A stretch of 64,000 nt of DNA. Origin: Flavobacteriales bacterium (lineage in GTDB: Bacteria; Bacteroidota; Bacteroidia; Flavobacteriales_F; PHOS-HE28). This document shows positions 52,749-62,038 of the stretch, piece after piece. Positions within the stretch are counted from its first letter, which is position 1; each line of letters opens with the position of its first letter. A program made the position numbers and the translations under genes. The notes beneath the pieces were generated by a model. That model did not search any database, was not told where the DNA came from, and was given only the letters and a program-made list of their open reading frames with translations. The DNA is taken from positions 620,001 to 684,000 of the forward strand of contig JADKHI010000006.1 of NCBI GenBank assembly GCA_016721825.1, written 5' to 3'.

Positions 52749-55610
52749 ATGTCCGACGTCACCGGCCTACCCGAAACAGAGAACACCACCGCCCCGCCAG
52801 CGAACGGCGATGACCGCCGCCTCTTCCTACTGGACGCCTACGCGCTGATCTACCGCGCCTACTTCAGTTTCATCCGCGCGCCCCGGGTGAACAGCAAGGG
52901 CTTCAACACGAGCGCGGCCTTCGGGTTCACCACCACATTGCTCGACCTGATCAAACGCGAAAAGCCCACGCACATCGCCGTGGTGTTCGACACGGCCGCC
53001 CCCACGGAACGCCATATCTCGCACACGGACTACAAGGCCAATCGCGAGGAGATGCCCGATGACATCCGTAGCAACGTGCCGTACATCCGCCGCATCATCG
53101 AGGCGATGAACATCCCTGTGCTGGAGAGCGATGGCTATGAAGCGGATGACGTGATCGGTACGCTGGCGAAGAAGGCCGAGGCGGAAGGGTATATCACTTA
53201 CATGGTCACACCTGACAAGGACTTCGGTCAGCTGGTCACGGACAAGATCATCATGTACAAGCCAGGTCGTGGCGGCGATCCACCGGAGAAACTGGGGCCG
53301 AAGGAGATCTGCGAGCGTTGGGGTTTGCAGACCACCGATCAGGTGAAGGACATCCTCGGACTCATGGGCGACGCAGTGGACAACATCCCCGGCATACCCG
53401 GCATCGGAGAGAAGACGGCCATCAAGCTCGTGCAACAATTCGGCAGCCTGGAAGGCGTGCTCGCCAACGCGGACAAGCTGAAAGGCAAGCAACAGGAGAA
53501 CGTGATCGCCTTCGCGGAGCAGGGTCGCATGAGCAAAGCGCTCGCCACCATCATCATCGATGCGCCGGTGGAGCTGAACCACGACGCATTGCACCTGGAC
53601 CCACCGGACAAGGAGAAGGTGCTGGAGGTGTTCAGCGAACTGGAGTTCCGCAACCTGACCAACCGCGTACTGGGCGGCGAAGCGCCGGCGGAGGACAAGG
53701 GCCCGGCAAAGAAGGCAGCCCGTACCTCGCCGAACCAGGTCGATCTCTTCGGCACCCATGTGGATGCGCAAGGGAACGTCGAACTGAGCGAACTGGCCAC
53801 CATCGACACCGTGCCGCACCGCTACTTCCTGGCGGACAAGAACGAGGACCTGTACATGCTGGCCGCGCAGTTGAAAAAGCAACCGCGCTTCTGCTTCGAT
53901 ACCGAGACCACGGGAACGGACGAACGCACAGCTGAACTTGTAGGCCTGGCCTTCAGCTGGAAGCCGCATGAAGGCCACTACGTACCGGTGCCCGCCGACC
54001 GCGTGGAGGCCCAACGCATCGTCGACATCTTCAAGCCCCTCTTGGAGAATGAGGCCATCGGCAAGGTGGCTCAGAACGCCAAGTATGACATACGCGTGCT
54101 GGCCAAATACGGCGTGGAGGTGAAGGGCCCGCTCTTCGACACCATGGTGGCGCACTACATGCTGAAACCCGATCTCCGGCACGGCATGGACTACCTCAGT
54201 GAGACCTACCTCAGCTACCGTCCGGTGAGCATCGAAACGTTGATCGGTCCCAAGGGCAAGGGCCAGAAGAGCATGCGTGATGCGGATGTGAACGCGGTGA
54301 AGGAATATAGCGCCGAGGATGCCGACGTTACTTGGCAACTGGCCGAGAAGTTCGCGCCCATGCTTGAGGCCGACGAGGTGACGAAGCTTTTCAACGAAGT
54401 GGAGATGCCCTTGGTAAGCGTGCTGGCCGACATGGAAACGGAAGGCATCCGCATCGATATTCCAGCGCTCAAGGCCTTCAGCGAAGAGCTCGGTGTGGAC
54501 ATTCTGCGGTTGCAGGAAGAGATCCACGCCGCGTGCGGCGTGCCCTTCAACATTGACAGCCCGAAGCAAATGGGCGACGTCCTGTTCGAAACGCTCAAGC
54601 TCGGCGGCGACAAGGTGAAGAAGACACGCACCGGCCAGTACCAGACGAGTGAAGACATTCTGCAGGAACTGAGCAGCGCTCATCCGGTCATTCCGCTCAT
54701 CCTCGACTACCGCAGCCTGCGCAAGTTGAAGGGCACCTACGTGGACACCTTGCCCGAAGCCGCCGACCCGGACACGCACCGTGTGCACACCAACTACCTG
54801 CAGACCGTTGCGGCCACAGGCCGCCTCGCGAGCAACGACCCGAACCTGCAGAACATCCCCATCCGCACCGAGAAGGGCCGTGAGATCCGCAAGGCTTTCG
54901 TGCCGCGCGACGCGAACTACCAGCTCCTCAGTGCGGATTACAGCCAGATCGAATTGCGCATCATCGCTCACATGAGCGGAGACCACAACATGCAGGAGGC
55001 CTTCCGTCAAGGATTGGACATCCACGCGGCCACGGCGGCCAAGGTGTTCAATGTGGACATCGGTGCCGTATCGCGCGAGCAGCGTAGCCGGGCCAAAGCC
55101 GTGAACTTCGGCATTGCCTACGGACAGGGCGCCTTCGGCTTGTCACAGGGCTTGGGCATCCCGCGCGCCGAGGCCAAGCAGATCATCGACGACTACTTCG
55201 CCCAATTCCCCGGCGTGCGCAATTACATGGACGAGATGGTCGGCTTCTGCCGCACCAACGGCTATGTCAGAACACTGATGGGGCGCCGTCGCTACCTACC
55301 GGACATCACCAGCGCCAACAACACCGTACGGGCGCAGGCGGAACGCATCGCCATCAACGCGCCCATGCAGGGTACCGCAGCGGACATCATCAAGGTGGCC
55401 ATGGTGAACATCCACCGCGAGCTGAAGCACCGGAAGTTGAAGAGTAAGTTGCTCTTGCAGGTGCATGACGAACTGGTCTTCGACGCGCATATCGGCGAGG
55501 CTGAAGAGCTGAAAGGACTCGTGCGTGAGCGGATGGAAGGCGCGTTGGATCTGAGCGTTCCGCTTGTTGTTGACATGGGCATGGGGAAAAACTGGCTGGA
55601 AGCGCACTGA
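52749..55610 (+). CDS. polA: DNA polymerase I
   Basis: This is a 953-residue family A polymerase with all three domains. The 5'-3' exonuclease covers about residues 25-310 (DAYALIYRAYFSF, GYEADDVIGTLA, GLMGDAVDNIPGIPGIGEKT). The 3'-5' exonuclease covers about 370-550, with its catalytic residues present (FDTETTGTDE, NAKYDIRVL, YSAEDADVTW), so proofreading should be active. The polymerase domain has motif A DYSQIELRIIAH, motif B RSRAKAVNFGIAYGQGAFG and motif C VHDELVFD. It serves in repair and Okazaki fragment processing. Confidence 0.98.
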   Translation: MSDVTGLPETENTTAPPANGDDRRLFLLDAYALIYRAYFSFIRAPRVNSKGFNTSAAFGFTTTLLDLIKREKPTHIAVVFDTAAPTERHISHTDYKANREEMPDDIRSNVPYIRRIIEAMNIPVLESDGYEADDVIGTLAKKAEAEGYITYMVTPDKDFGQLVTDKIIMYKPGRGGDPPEKLGPKEICERWGLQTTDQVKDILGLMGDAVDNIPGIPGIGEKTAIKLVQQFGSLEGVLANADKLKGKQQENVIAFAEQGRMSKALATIIIDAPVELNHDALHLDPPDKEKVLEVFSELEFRNLTNRVLGGEAPAEDKGPAKKAARTSPNQVDLFGTHVDAQGNVELSELATIDTVPHRYFLADKNEDLYMLAAQLKKQPRFCFDTETTGTDERTAELVGLAFSWKPHEGHYVPVPADRVEAQRIVDIFKPLLENEAIGKVAQNAKYDIRVLAKYGVEVKGPLFDTMVAHYMLKPDLRHGMDYLSETYLSYRPVSIETLIGPKGKGQKSMRDADVNAVKEYSAEDADVTWQLAEKFAPMLEADEVTKLFNEVEMPLVSVLADMETEGIRIDIPALKAFSEELGVDILRLQEEIHAACGVPFNIDSPKQMGDVLFETLKLGGDKVKKTRTGQYQTSEDILQELSSAHPVIPLILDYRSLRKLKGTYVDTLPEAADPDTHRVHTNYLQTVAATGRLASNDPNLQNIPIRTEKGREIRKAFVPRDANYQLLSADYSQIELRIIAHMSGDHNMQEAFRQGLDIHAATAAKVFNVDIGAVSREQRSRAKAVNFGIAYGQGAFGLSQGLGIPRAEAKQIIDDYFAQFPGVRNYMDEMVGFCRTNGYVRTLMGRRRYLPDITSANNTVRAQAERIAINAPMQGTAADIIKVAMVNIHRELKHRKLKSKLLLQVHDELVFDAHIGEAEELKGLVRERMEGALDLSVPLVVDMGMGKNWLEAH

Positions 55611-55674
55611 TCCACGCGCGCGTTCACGGCAACTTCGCGGCACACGCTATCTCTCCCCCTCAACTGTGAACACG

Positions 55675-56562
55675 ATGCGAACGCGCGGATGGATCGCCGG
55701 CCTTGCCGGTCTGATGCTCTTGGCTTCCTGCGGTGGCGACCAGCCCAAGCAGGACACTTTGAACGTGGACCCCGCCACGGACTCCGCCACGGTCGCCCGA
55801 CAAAAGAAGACCAAGGCCATTTTCTACAACATCCCCTCTCCCATGGAGACGGCGGCACTGTTGAAGAAGGCAGGGGCCGAATACGACAAGTCCATTCTGA
55901 ACGATGTGAAGCACGTGGACAGCTACACGTCGGCCAGCAAGCAGGCACTGAACCTGGGCATCTACGGCGCGGACCTGAGCTACACCTCGGTGTTCAACAA
56001 CACAGCGGAGAGCATGCTCTACACCAGCTGCGCGAAGAAACTGGCGGACAAGCTCGGCGTGAGCAGCGCGTTCAACGACACCACCATCGAGCGCATGGAA
56101 GCGAACCGCAACGAACGCGATTCGCTGTTGAACATCATCAGCGAGACCTACTGGGAGGTGGACGCCTACTTGAAGGAGAACCAACGCGAGAACATCAGTG
56201 CGTTGATGGTGGCCGGTGGCTGGGTCGAAGGCCTGTACATCGCATCGCAGGTCTGCCTGGTGCATAACACCCCGGAGCTGCGCCAACGCATCGCCGAACA
56301 GAAACTACCGCTGGCCGACCTGATCTCGCTGATCAACACATACGGCACCACGGATCAGGGTGTCAATAGTGTACTGGCCGACCTGAAAGCACTGGAACCC
56401 TTGTTCGCCAACGTGACGGTAGGCGGTGGCGGAAGCAACGTGACCCAGGAAGGCGGCGTGACCGTGATCGGTGGCAGCGCCCCCGCGGCCTCCATCACGG
56501 ATGAGCAAGTGAAGGCCATTGCGGAGAAGACAACCGCCATCCGCAACACGTACATCAACTGA
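55675..56562 (+). CDS. Lipoprotein of unknown function
   Basis: From the ATG at 55675 the protein has 295 residues with a lipoprotein signal (AGLAGLMLLASCGGD). The open frame upstream overlaps polA and was dropped. The body is mostly helical, with PSPMETAALLKKAGAEYDKS and VAGGWVEGLYIASQVCLV, and a glycine-rich linker near the end (VTVGGGGSN). I recall similar lipoproteins in other Bacteroidota but no assigned role. The next gene starts 8 bases later, so they are likely co-transcribed. Confidence 0.7.
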   Translation: MRTRGWIAGLAGLMLLASCGGDQPKQDTLNVDPATDSATVARQKKTKAIFYNIPSPMETAALLKKAGAEYDKSILNDVKHVDSYTSASKQALNLGIYGADLSYTSVFNNTAESMLYTSCAKKLADKLGVSSAFNDTTIERMEANRNERDSLLNIISETYWEVDAYLKENQRENISALMVAGGWVEGLYIASQVCLVHNTPELRQRIAEQKLPLADLISLINTYGTTDQGVNSVLADLKALEPLFANVTVGGGGSNVTQEGGVTVIGGSAPAASITDEQVKAIAEKTTAIRNTYIN

Positions 56563-56570
56563 GCACGGCC

Positions 56571-57017
56571 ATGAAGGACCTACGCACGATCATCGCCCAA
56601 GCGGCATTCGTAGCCGCTGTATGCTCCATGCCACTGAGCGCAGACGCCCAGTGCCGCAGCTACGCCAAGAACAAGTGGGTGCCGGAGCTTTCCCCCTACA
56701 AGTTCAACGAGTCGTTCAACGCAGCACAGTTGGCCCCTGGTGAGGACGCCGAAGTGAGCCTGACCTTCTATAGCGGTCAGGAGTACCGGATCCTGGTGCG
56801 CAGCCACCCGATCCTGGGTGAGGTGAACTGGAAGCTGGTGGACGCCGGCAACAAGATCATCTTCGAAAGCCTCGCGGACGACCCCAAGCACGTGTTCGAC
56901 TTCAAGGTGGCCAATACACAGCAGCTCAAGGTGCAAGTGTGGGTACCCAATTCCGAAGGGGCCAACAACATGATGCACGTAGGATGCGTCGGCATCCTGG
57001 TCGGCTTCAAAGAGTGA
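56571..57017 (+). CDS. Small exported protein of unknown function
   Basis: This 148-residue protein has a signal peptide (AAFVAAVCSMPLSADAQ). The mature part looks like a single beta-sandwich-like domain: LAPGEDAEVSLTFYSGQEYR, GEVNWKLVDAGNKIIFES, TQQLKVQVWVPNSEG. It has only two cysteines in the mature protein. It starts 8 bases after the upstream lipoprotein, which suggests a shared periplasmic function, and a terminator follows. No family was recognised. Confidence 0.65.
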   Translation: MKDLRTIIAQAAFVAAVCSMPLSADAQCRSYAKNKWVPELSPYKFNESFNAAQLAPGEDAEVSLTFYSGQEYRILVRSHPILGEVNWKLVDAGNKIIFESLADDPKHVFDFKVANTQQLKVQVWVPNSEGANNMMHVGCVGILVGFKE

Positions 57018-57036
57018 CCTTATCCCGCTTCGGTCC

Positions 57037-57074
57037 AAGGGCCCCGCTCGCTGCTGTTCAGTGACGGGGCCTTT
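57037..57074 (+). terminator. Hairpin terminator after the small exported protein gene
   Basis: AAGGGCCCCG and CGGGGCCTTT pair over 10 bases (one G-U) around an 18-base loop, 20 bases after the stop codon; the stem ends in TTT. Confidence 0.65.
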
Positions 57075-57229
57075 GCCATTCCCGCTGATCGAACTGAGCA
57101 AGGATGCCATGCTTTCTCGCTGATCGGATCAGGGAAAGCTGGACACCAATTCGAACGCAGGCGTTCTTCACCGCAGCGCGTAAACGCACGTTGTTGAGGC
57201 TTGCTGAAGGCTGAACTTGGATAAGCTGA

Positions 57230-59305
57230 TCACTTCACCATGAAGCGGGCCACTTGCGTGGCACTGCCCTGCTGCATGCGCACCAGGTAAACACCGCTGG
57301 ACAATGCGGAGGCCGGCACGGCGATCCGATGTGCGCCAGCGGCCAAAGGACCATCGGCGAGCACGGACACTTCTTGACCCAGAGCGTTGAGCACGGTGAT
57401 CCGGGTGCGGTCGGCTTTGCTGAGGTCGAAACGCAGCTCGGCGCCATCTTCAGCCGGGTTCGGCACTACCAACAGCTCGTCCTCTGTCAACGAGAGCTCC
57501 TCGAAGCCGACACCGATGCCGTTCAGGTTGATATCATCCAACCACAGGTTGTTACCGCCGTTGCTCTCGAAGAAGAACTTGAAGCGAAGGTCGGGCACGG
57601 CGTAGTTCAGGCTGATGTTGTCCACCGTGGCCAGCATCCACTGGGTGTCATTGCTCGGGGTGAAAGCCGAGGTCTGGTCCGGGACCGTTGGCAACGAGGT
57701 GGCTCCGCGCAACTGCTTTCGCATGCTCCAGCTCTCTCCACAATCCTTGCTCACATAGACCCGAAGGATGTCGTCGTTGTCCGCGTTGTTCCGTGCGAAA
57801 GCGTAGCGGAAGGTCATGGTGATGTCCGTGGCACCGCTGAGGTCGTAGGTGGTGCTGATCAGCTCATCCTTGTCGCCATCGTCATTGACGTCGTTCCGAA
57901 GCCGGATGCTGTGGTTGCCACTGAAGCCAACCGTGGTGTTGAGGCTGAAGGTCTCGGCGGCATCGGGGTTCCACACGAACCACTCGCTCGTGTTCAATGT
58001 GCTCACCGCTTCGAAATCCTGGCTGTAAGGCATGGCCGCGCCCGTGGCCGGAAGCACCAAGATGTATCCGGGCTGGGTGGAGCTGACGGTGTTCAGGCCG
58101 TTACCAGCGGTGAGGGTCACGTTGTACATGCCCGGTGTTGGGTAAGCCACAGTGACCTCCGCATCGGTCGCGGTCGAAGGGGAAGCGCCGGGGAAGGTCC
58201 AGTCACGGGAGATGATGCCATTGTAGCTGAGGTCGGTGAACGTGACCGAGTCGCCCGCGCAAACCACTTGCACGTTGCTGGAGAAGTCAGCGGCACAGAG
58301 GATGTCGTTGCCGGCCACCCCGGTGGCGATCAAGTTGGAGGGTGACCAGAGGTTGTTGCGCTGTGCGGTGTTGCTGTTCAATGCAGCGAGCATACGGTCC
58401 TTCTGGCCCTCGGTGAACATCTTGCAGCAGTACGAGTACTCCATGTAGTTCTCCACGTTGTCAATGGCCGAACCGCAGGAAGCGCCACCCAGGTTGCAAC
58501 TTGTCCAGCCGATCGTGTTCGGCGTATCGCTCACGCTGTCGTCGTCGCTGCAGTTCCCGGGATCACCGGGGCTATTGGTGCCACCCCACGTGTGCTTCAG
58601 GTTGATCCAATGCCCCACTTCGTGCGTAAGGGCCCGCGAGCGGTTCACGCTGCTGGTGCCGATCGAGCCGGTGTAATCGTGCAGGATCACGATCCCATCC
58701 GCGGCCACGCCCCAGCCATTGTTCACCGTTCCAGGAAGGTAGGTATAGCCCGCAGCGCCATCGGCACTGGCCGCGACCCAGATGTTCAGGTACTTGTTCC
58801 TCGGCCATTGGATCAGGTCCTTCATGGTCTGCGTGCCATCGTTCGTCAGCGCGCTGATGGTGCGGGTGATGCCCTTGGTGCAGTTCCCGTCGGGGTCCTT
58901 CTGCGCCAATCGGAACTCCACACCAATGTCCGCTACAATGCCGAGGAAGGCTGCGTTCACGTTCTGCCAGTCGCTGTTCAACTTGTTGAAGTCCTCGTTC
59001 AGGATGCGCATGGCGTCCAGCACCTGCTCGTCGCTGATGTTCTCCAGACCGTTGTTGTGGATGATGTGGAACACCACCGGAAGGATGTAGGGGCCACCGC
59101 CACCGCGGTCCTCGTTCGCCAACCACTGCTGGGTCTCTGCCTCCAACTGGGCATTGCCATCAACGATATCCTGCAGGCGATCCGGCCTGTTCTGGTGCAA
59201 GCTCTCCATGCGGTGCAGCTCGTTGTTGCCACAGGTGAACCCACCTTGGGCCGAAGCGGAGAGGGTCAGGAGAAGGGTCGCCGAGGCGAAGAGGGAGCGC
59301 AGCAT
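57230..59305 (-). CDS. Secreted M43-type zinc metalloprotease with PKD and T9SS domains
   Basis: This protein has 691 residues from the ATG at 59305, which starts the signal peptide (SLFASATLLLTLSASAQ). The pappalysin-type catalytic domain covers about residues 60-310, with the extended zinc motif HEVGHWINLKHTWGG and the Met-turn region NYMEYSYCCKMFTEGQ. A PKD domain follows (VCAGDSVTFTDLSYNG, VAYPTPGMYNVTLTAGNG), then a jelly-roll-like domain (NHSIRLRNDVNDDGDKDELI). A type A T9SS domain ends it (LLVVPNPAEDGAELRFDL, SGVYLVRMQQG). It is likely secreted to degrade extracellular protein. A TAAATTCG promoter-like box lies at 59342. Confidence 0.9.
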   Translation of the reverse strand: MLRSLFASATLLLTLSASAQGGFTCGNNELHRMESLHQNRPDRLQDIVDGNAQLEAETQQWLANEDRGGGGPYILPVVFHIIHNNGLENISDEQVLDAMRILNEDFNKLNSDWQNVNAAFLGIVADIGVEFRLAQKDPDGNCTKGITRTISALTNDGTQTMKDLIQWPRNKYLNIWVAASADGAAGYTYLPGTVNNGWGVAADGIVILHDYTGSIGTSSVNRSRALTHEVGHWINLKHTWGGTNSPGDPGNCSDDDSVSDTPNTIGWTSCNLGGASCGSAIDNVENYMEYSYCCKMFTEGQKDRMLAALNSNTAQRNNLWSPSNLIATGVAGNDILCAADFSSNVQVVCAGDSVTFTDLSYNGIISRDWTFPGASPSTATDAEVTVAYPTPGMYNVTLTAGNGLNTVSSTQPGYILVLPATGAAMPYSQDFEAVSTLNTSEWFVWNPDAAETFSLNTTVGFSGNHSIRLRNDVNDDGDKDELISTTYDLSGATDITMTFRYAFARNNADNDDILRVYVSKDCGESWSMRKQLRGATSLPTVPDQTSAFTPSNDTQWMLATVDNISLNYAVPDLRFKFFFESNGGNNLWLDDINLNGIGVGFEELSLTEDELLVVPNPAEDGAELRFDLSKADRTRITVLNALGQEVSVLADGPLAAGAHRIAVPASALSSGVYLVRMQQGSATQVARFMVK

Positions 59306-59691
59306 AAGGGGTCGCAACAAGGGGTTTGCGGTTGAGGGACACGAATTTACCATGAACGGGGTGTAAACGATCCATCACCAAGGGCACCTTCGGCCACACA
59401 TCCTTGGGTTCCAACCATTGCTATCGGCGACCTAGGACCGCCGATCCTCGTGACCAAGCCACCGTTCCCCTACCCAAACACCAAGGAACGGCCGATGAAC
59501 CGATGCCGCCTTGACCCCGGACCGGGCTGTTGAACGGCGCCAAAGCACGTCCCCCTTCAGCTCAGAAAATACACTTCCATGGCTGATCCGCCACCGAGGT
59601 CATCGGAGGTATGAAGTGTAATGGGCAAAGGGTGCAGGAATCCGGTCAGGCTTTACCCTTCCTCCTTTAGCCTTCAACGTTCGCCCTTCCC
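59306..59691. other. 386-base stretch without a gene
   Basis: Between the metalloprotease start and the end of the trans-sulfuration gene, both minus strand, I see no convincing gene. It contains the TAAATTCG box at 59342-59349 and a weak 7-base inverted repeat (ATCGGCG, nine bases, CGCCGAT) at 59423-59445. No tRNA-like fold was found. Confidence 0.5.
59342..59349 (-). promoter_or_regulatory. TAAATTCG promoter -7-like box of the metalloprotease gene
   Basis: It matches TAnnTTYG, 36 bases before the ATG at 59305 on the minus strand. Confidence 0.35.
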
Positions 59692-60831
59692 TCAGGCCAG
59701 CGCCTGCTCCAGATCAGCGATCAGGTCCTCGACGTCCTCCAGGCCCACGCTCAGGCGAATGAGGGTGTCGGCCAGGCCGTTCTTTAAGCGCTCCTCACGG
59801 GGAATGCTGGCGTGCGTCATGCTCGCGGGGTGCCCGAGAAGGCTTTCCACACCACCGAGGCTTTCGGCAAGGCAGAACAGTTCCGTGCTGCTGAGCACCT
59901 TCATGGCATCCTCCATGCGGTCGCCCTTGAGGGTGAAGCTGATCATGCCGCCGAAGCCGCGCATCTGGGCCTTAGCTATGGCGTGGTTGGGGTGCGTGGG
60001 CAGACCGGGCCAGTACACGCGTTCCACCTTCGGGTGCTTCACGAGCCATTCGGCCACCTCCGCACCGTTCTCGCAATGGCGCTGCATGCGCAGGTGCAGG
60101 GTCTTCAGGCCGCGCAGCACCAAAAAGCAATCCTGCGGACCGGGCGTGGCACCGCTGCTGTTCTGGATGAAGGCGAGGCGCTCAGCTAGGGCAGCATCCT
60201 TCACCACCAAGGCGCCCATCACCACGTCGCTGTGGCCACCGAGGTACTTGGTCACCGAGTGCATGATGATGTCGGCGCCCATGTCCAGCGGGTTCTGGAG
60301 GTAGGGGCTGGCGAAGGTGTTGTCCACGCCCAGCAGGCAGCCGTGCTTCTTCGCGAGCGCCGCCATCGCCGCGATGTCGATCACCTTCAGCAGCGGGTTG
60401 GTGGGCGTCTCCAACCAGATCAACTTGGTGTTCGGCGTCATGGCCGCGGCCACGTTCGCGGGATCGCCCATGTCCACGAACCTGAACTTCAGCCCGAAGC
60501 CCTCGAAGATCTTGGTGAACAGGCGGTAGGTGCCACCATACAGGTCGTTGGTGCTGACGATCTCATCTCCCGGCTTGAAGAGCTTGCAGATGGCGTCGAT
60601 GCTGGCCATGCCAGTGGCAAAACAGAGGCCGTGGGTACCGTTCTCCAGCGCGGCCAAGGCGTTCTGCAGCGCGGTACGCGTTGGGTTGTGCGTGCGGCTG
60701 TACTCGTAGCCCTTGTGGTCACCCGGTGCGGCCTGCACGTAGGTGCTGGTCTGGTAAATGGGCGTCATGATGGCCCCCGTGGTGGGGTCCGGTTCCACAC
60801 CGGCGTGGATGGCTTTGGTACCGAAACGCAT
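59692..60831 (-). CDS. Cystathionine gamma-synthase/lyase family PLP enzyme
   Basis: This protein has 379 residues from the ATG at 60831, where the family N-terminus begins (MRFGTKAIHAGVEPDPTTGA). The earlier frame has no family residues. Key parts are YEYSRTHNPTRTALQNALA, the PLP lysine in HSVTKYLGGHSDVVMG and SLGGVESLLGHPASMTHA near the end. The family performs trans-sulfuration steps between cysteine, homocysteine and methionine. The residues seen do not separate gamma-synthase (metB) from gamma-lyase, so no symbol is given. It is divergent from the EamA gene. Confidence 0.9.
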   Translation of the reverse strand: MRFGTKAIHAGVEPDPTTGAIMTPIYQTSTYVQAAPGDHKGYEYSRTHNPTRTALQNALAALENGTHGLCFATGMASIDAICKLFKPGDEIVSTNDLYGGTYRLFTKIFEGFGLKFRFVDMGDPANVAAAMTPNTKLIWLETPTNPLLKVIDIAAMAALAKKHGCLLGVDNTFASPYLQNPLDMGADIIMHSVTKYLGGHSDVVMGALVVKDAALAERLAFIQNSSGATPGPQDCFLVLRGLKTLHLRMQRHCENGAEVAEWLVKHPKVERVYWPGLPTHPNHAIAKAQMRGFGGMISFTLKGDRMEDAMKVLSSTELFCLAESLGGVESLLGHPASMTHASIPREERLKNGLADTLIRLSVGLEDVEDLIADLEQALA

Positions 60832-60881
60832 GGCTTTGCTGTTGGGCCCGAGCCTACAAGTGGTATCGGGCAATTGAGCGG

Positions 60882-60889
60882 CGAAGGTA
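60882..60889 (-). promoter_or_regulatory. TACCTTCG promoter -7-like box of the trans-sulfuration gene
   Basis: It matches TAnnTTYG 50 bases before the ATG at 60831 on the minus strand. Confidence 0.35.
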
Positions 60890-60987
60890 ACCGGTCCTCG
60901 GAAGGTGCATGCTCCGCTGCTACAAGTGACCCGCTCAACAGCTTGCTGCCCTGTGGTTCTTGAACCGAAAGCCATCTTCGCACCCGA

Positions 60988-61911
60988 ATGTCGTCCCGCA
61001 CCAAGGCGCTGATCGCCCTCTTCATCGTCAACCTCATTTACGGGGTGAACTACGTGGTGGCGAAGGGGCTGATGCCGGAGGTGATCGGGCCTAGCGGCTT
61101 CATCCTGCTGCGCGTCGTTGGTGCCACGGTGCTTTTCTGGGGCTTGCGCCTCTTCATACGTGAACAGGTGGAGTGGAGCGATGCGCTGCGATTGGTGCTA
61201 TGCGCAGTGTTCGGTGTGGCGCTGAACCAGCTGATGTTCTTCCACGGACTGATGCGCACCACGCCGGTGCATGCAAGCCTGATCATGGTGGCCACGCCGG
61301 TGCTGGTGCTGGCCATGAGCGGCATCTACATCGGTGAGCGCATCACCTGGGAAAAGCTGCTGGGGGTGGCCTTGGGCGCGGGCGGCGCGCTCACGCTGGT
61401 CTTCGTGCGGCCCTCCAGCGGTTCGGGTTCGGCCACCTTGCTGGGGGATCTGTTCATCCTGGTGAACGCCAGTTCCTTCGCCATCTACTTGGTGCTCGTG
61501 AAACCCTTGATGAGCAAGTACACGGCCACCACCGTGATGGCTTGGACCTTCCTGTTGGGCACGGTGATGGTGCTGCCCTTCGGCCTTGGGGAGATGAGCG
61601 TTGTGCAGTGGTCGTCGTTCACCGCGGGCATCTGGGGCAGCGTGGCCTTCGTGGTGGTGATGGTGACCTTTGTGGCCTACCTGCTGAACACCTGGGCGCT
61701 GCGGCACGTGAATCCCGGCGTGGTGGGCACCTTCATCTACCTGCAACCCTTGTTGGCCACCTTCTTCACGTGGCTGCAATTGCGCTCAGGCATCGAGCTT
61801 CCTGGCAAGACCCCCACCCCCGACGCCACCGGCGGGGTGATGCAGTGGGTCTGTGGCGCGGTGATCTTCCTAGGGGTGCATTTGGTGACGCGGGCGGACC
61901 GACGCGCATAA
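60988..61911 (+). CDS. EamA-family (DMT) inner membrane transporter
   Basis: This 307-residue protein has ten predicted membrane helices formed by two EamA repeats. The first repeat begins ALIALFIVNLIYGVNYVVAKG. The second begins around LLGDLFILVNASSFAIYLVLV and ends with GVVGTFIYLQPLLATFFTWL. Members export or import small metabolites such as amino acids or nucleotide sugars; the substrate cannot be read from sequence. It stands between the divergent trans-sulfuration gene and yicC. Confidence 0.88.
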   Translation: MSSRTKALIALFIVNLIYGVNYVVAKGLMPEVIGPSGFILLRVVGATVLFWGLRLFIREQVEWSDALRLVLCAVFGVALNQLMFFHGLMRTTPVHASLIMVATPVLVLAMSGIYIGERITWEKLLGVALGAGGALTLVFVRPSSGSGSATLLGDLFILVNASSFAIYLVLVKPLMSKYTATTVMAWTFLLGTVMVLPFGLGEMSVVQWSSFTAGIWGSVAFVVVMVTFVAYLLNTWALRHVNPGVVGTFIYLQPLLATFFTWLQLRSGIELPGKTPTPDATGGVMQWVCGAVIFLGVHLVTRADRRA

Positions 61912-62026
61912 GCGAGCAAGGACGATCGGCGATGGGCGAAGGAGGAGCTTCTCGTTAGGCGGCGACTTGGGGCGCCTGTAGTCACTACTCTACTCGGCAA
62001 ATTCCTGTGGACGCGGACCTCGCCCC

Positions 62027-62034
62027 TACATTCG
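62027..62034 (+). promoter_or_regulatory. TACATTCG promoter -7-like box of yicC
   Basis: It matches TAnnTTYG and ends 4 bases before the ATG at 62039, suggesting a leaderless or nearly leaderless message. Confidence 0.4.
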
Positions 62035-62038
62035 CGGC

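Noticed and set aside
52827..55025. Minus-strand open frame of 732 codons
   Set aside because: Antisense to polA; the polymerase motifs on the plus strand are complete.
59306..59691. Possible tRNA or small RNA in the gene-free stretch
   Set aside because: No T-arm-like sequence or cloverleaf was found; the only inverted repeat is 7 bases long.
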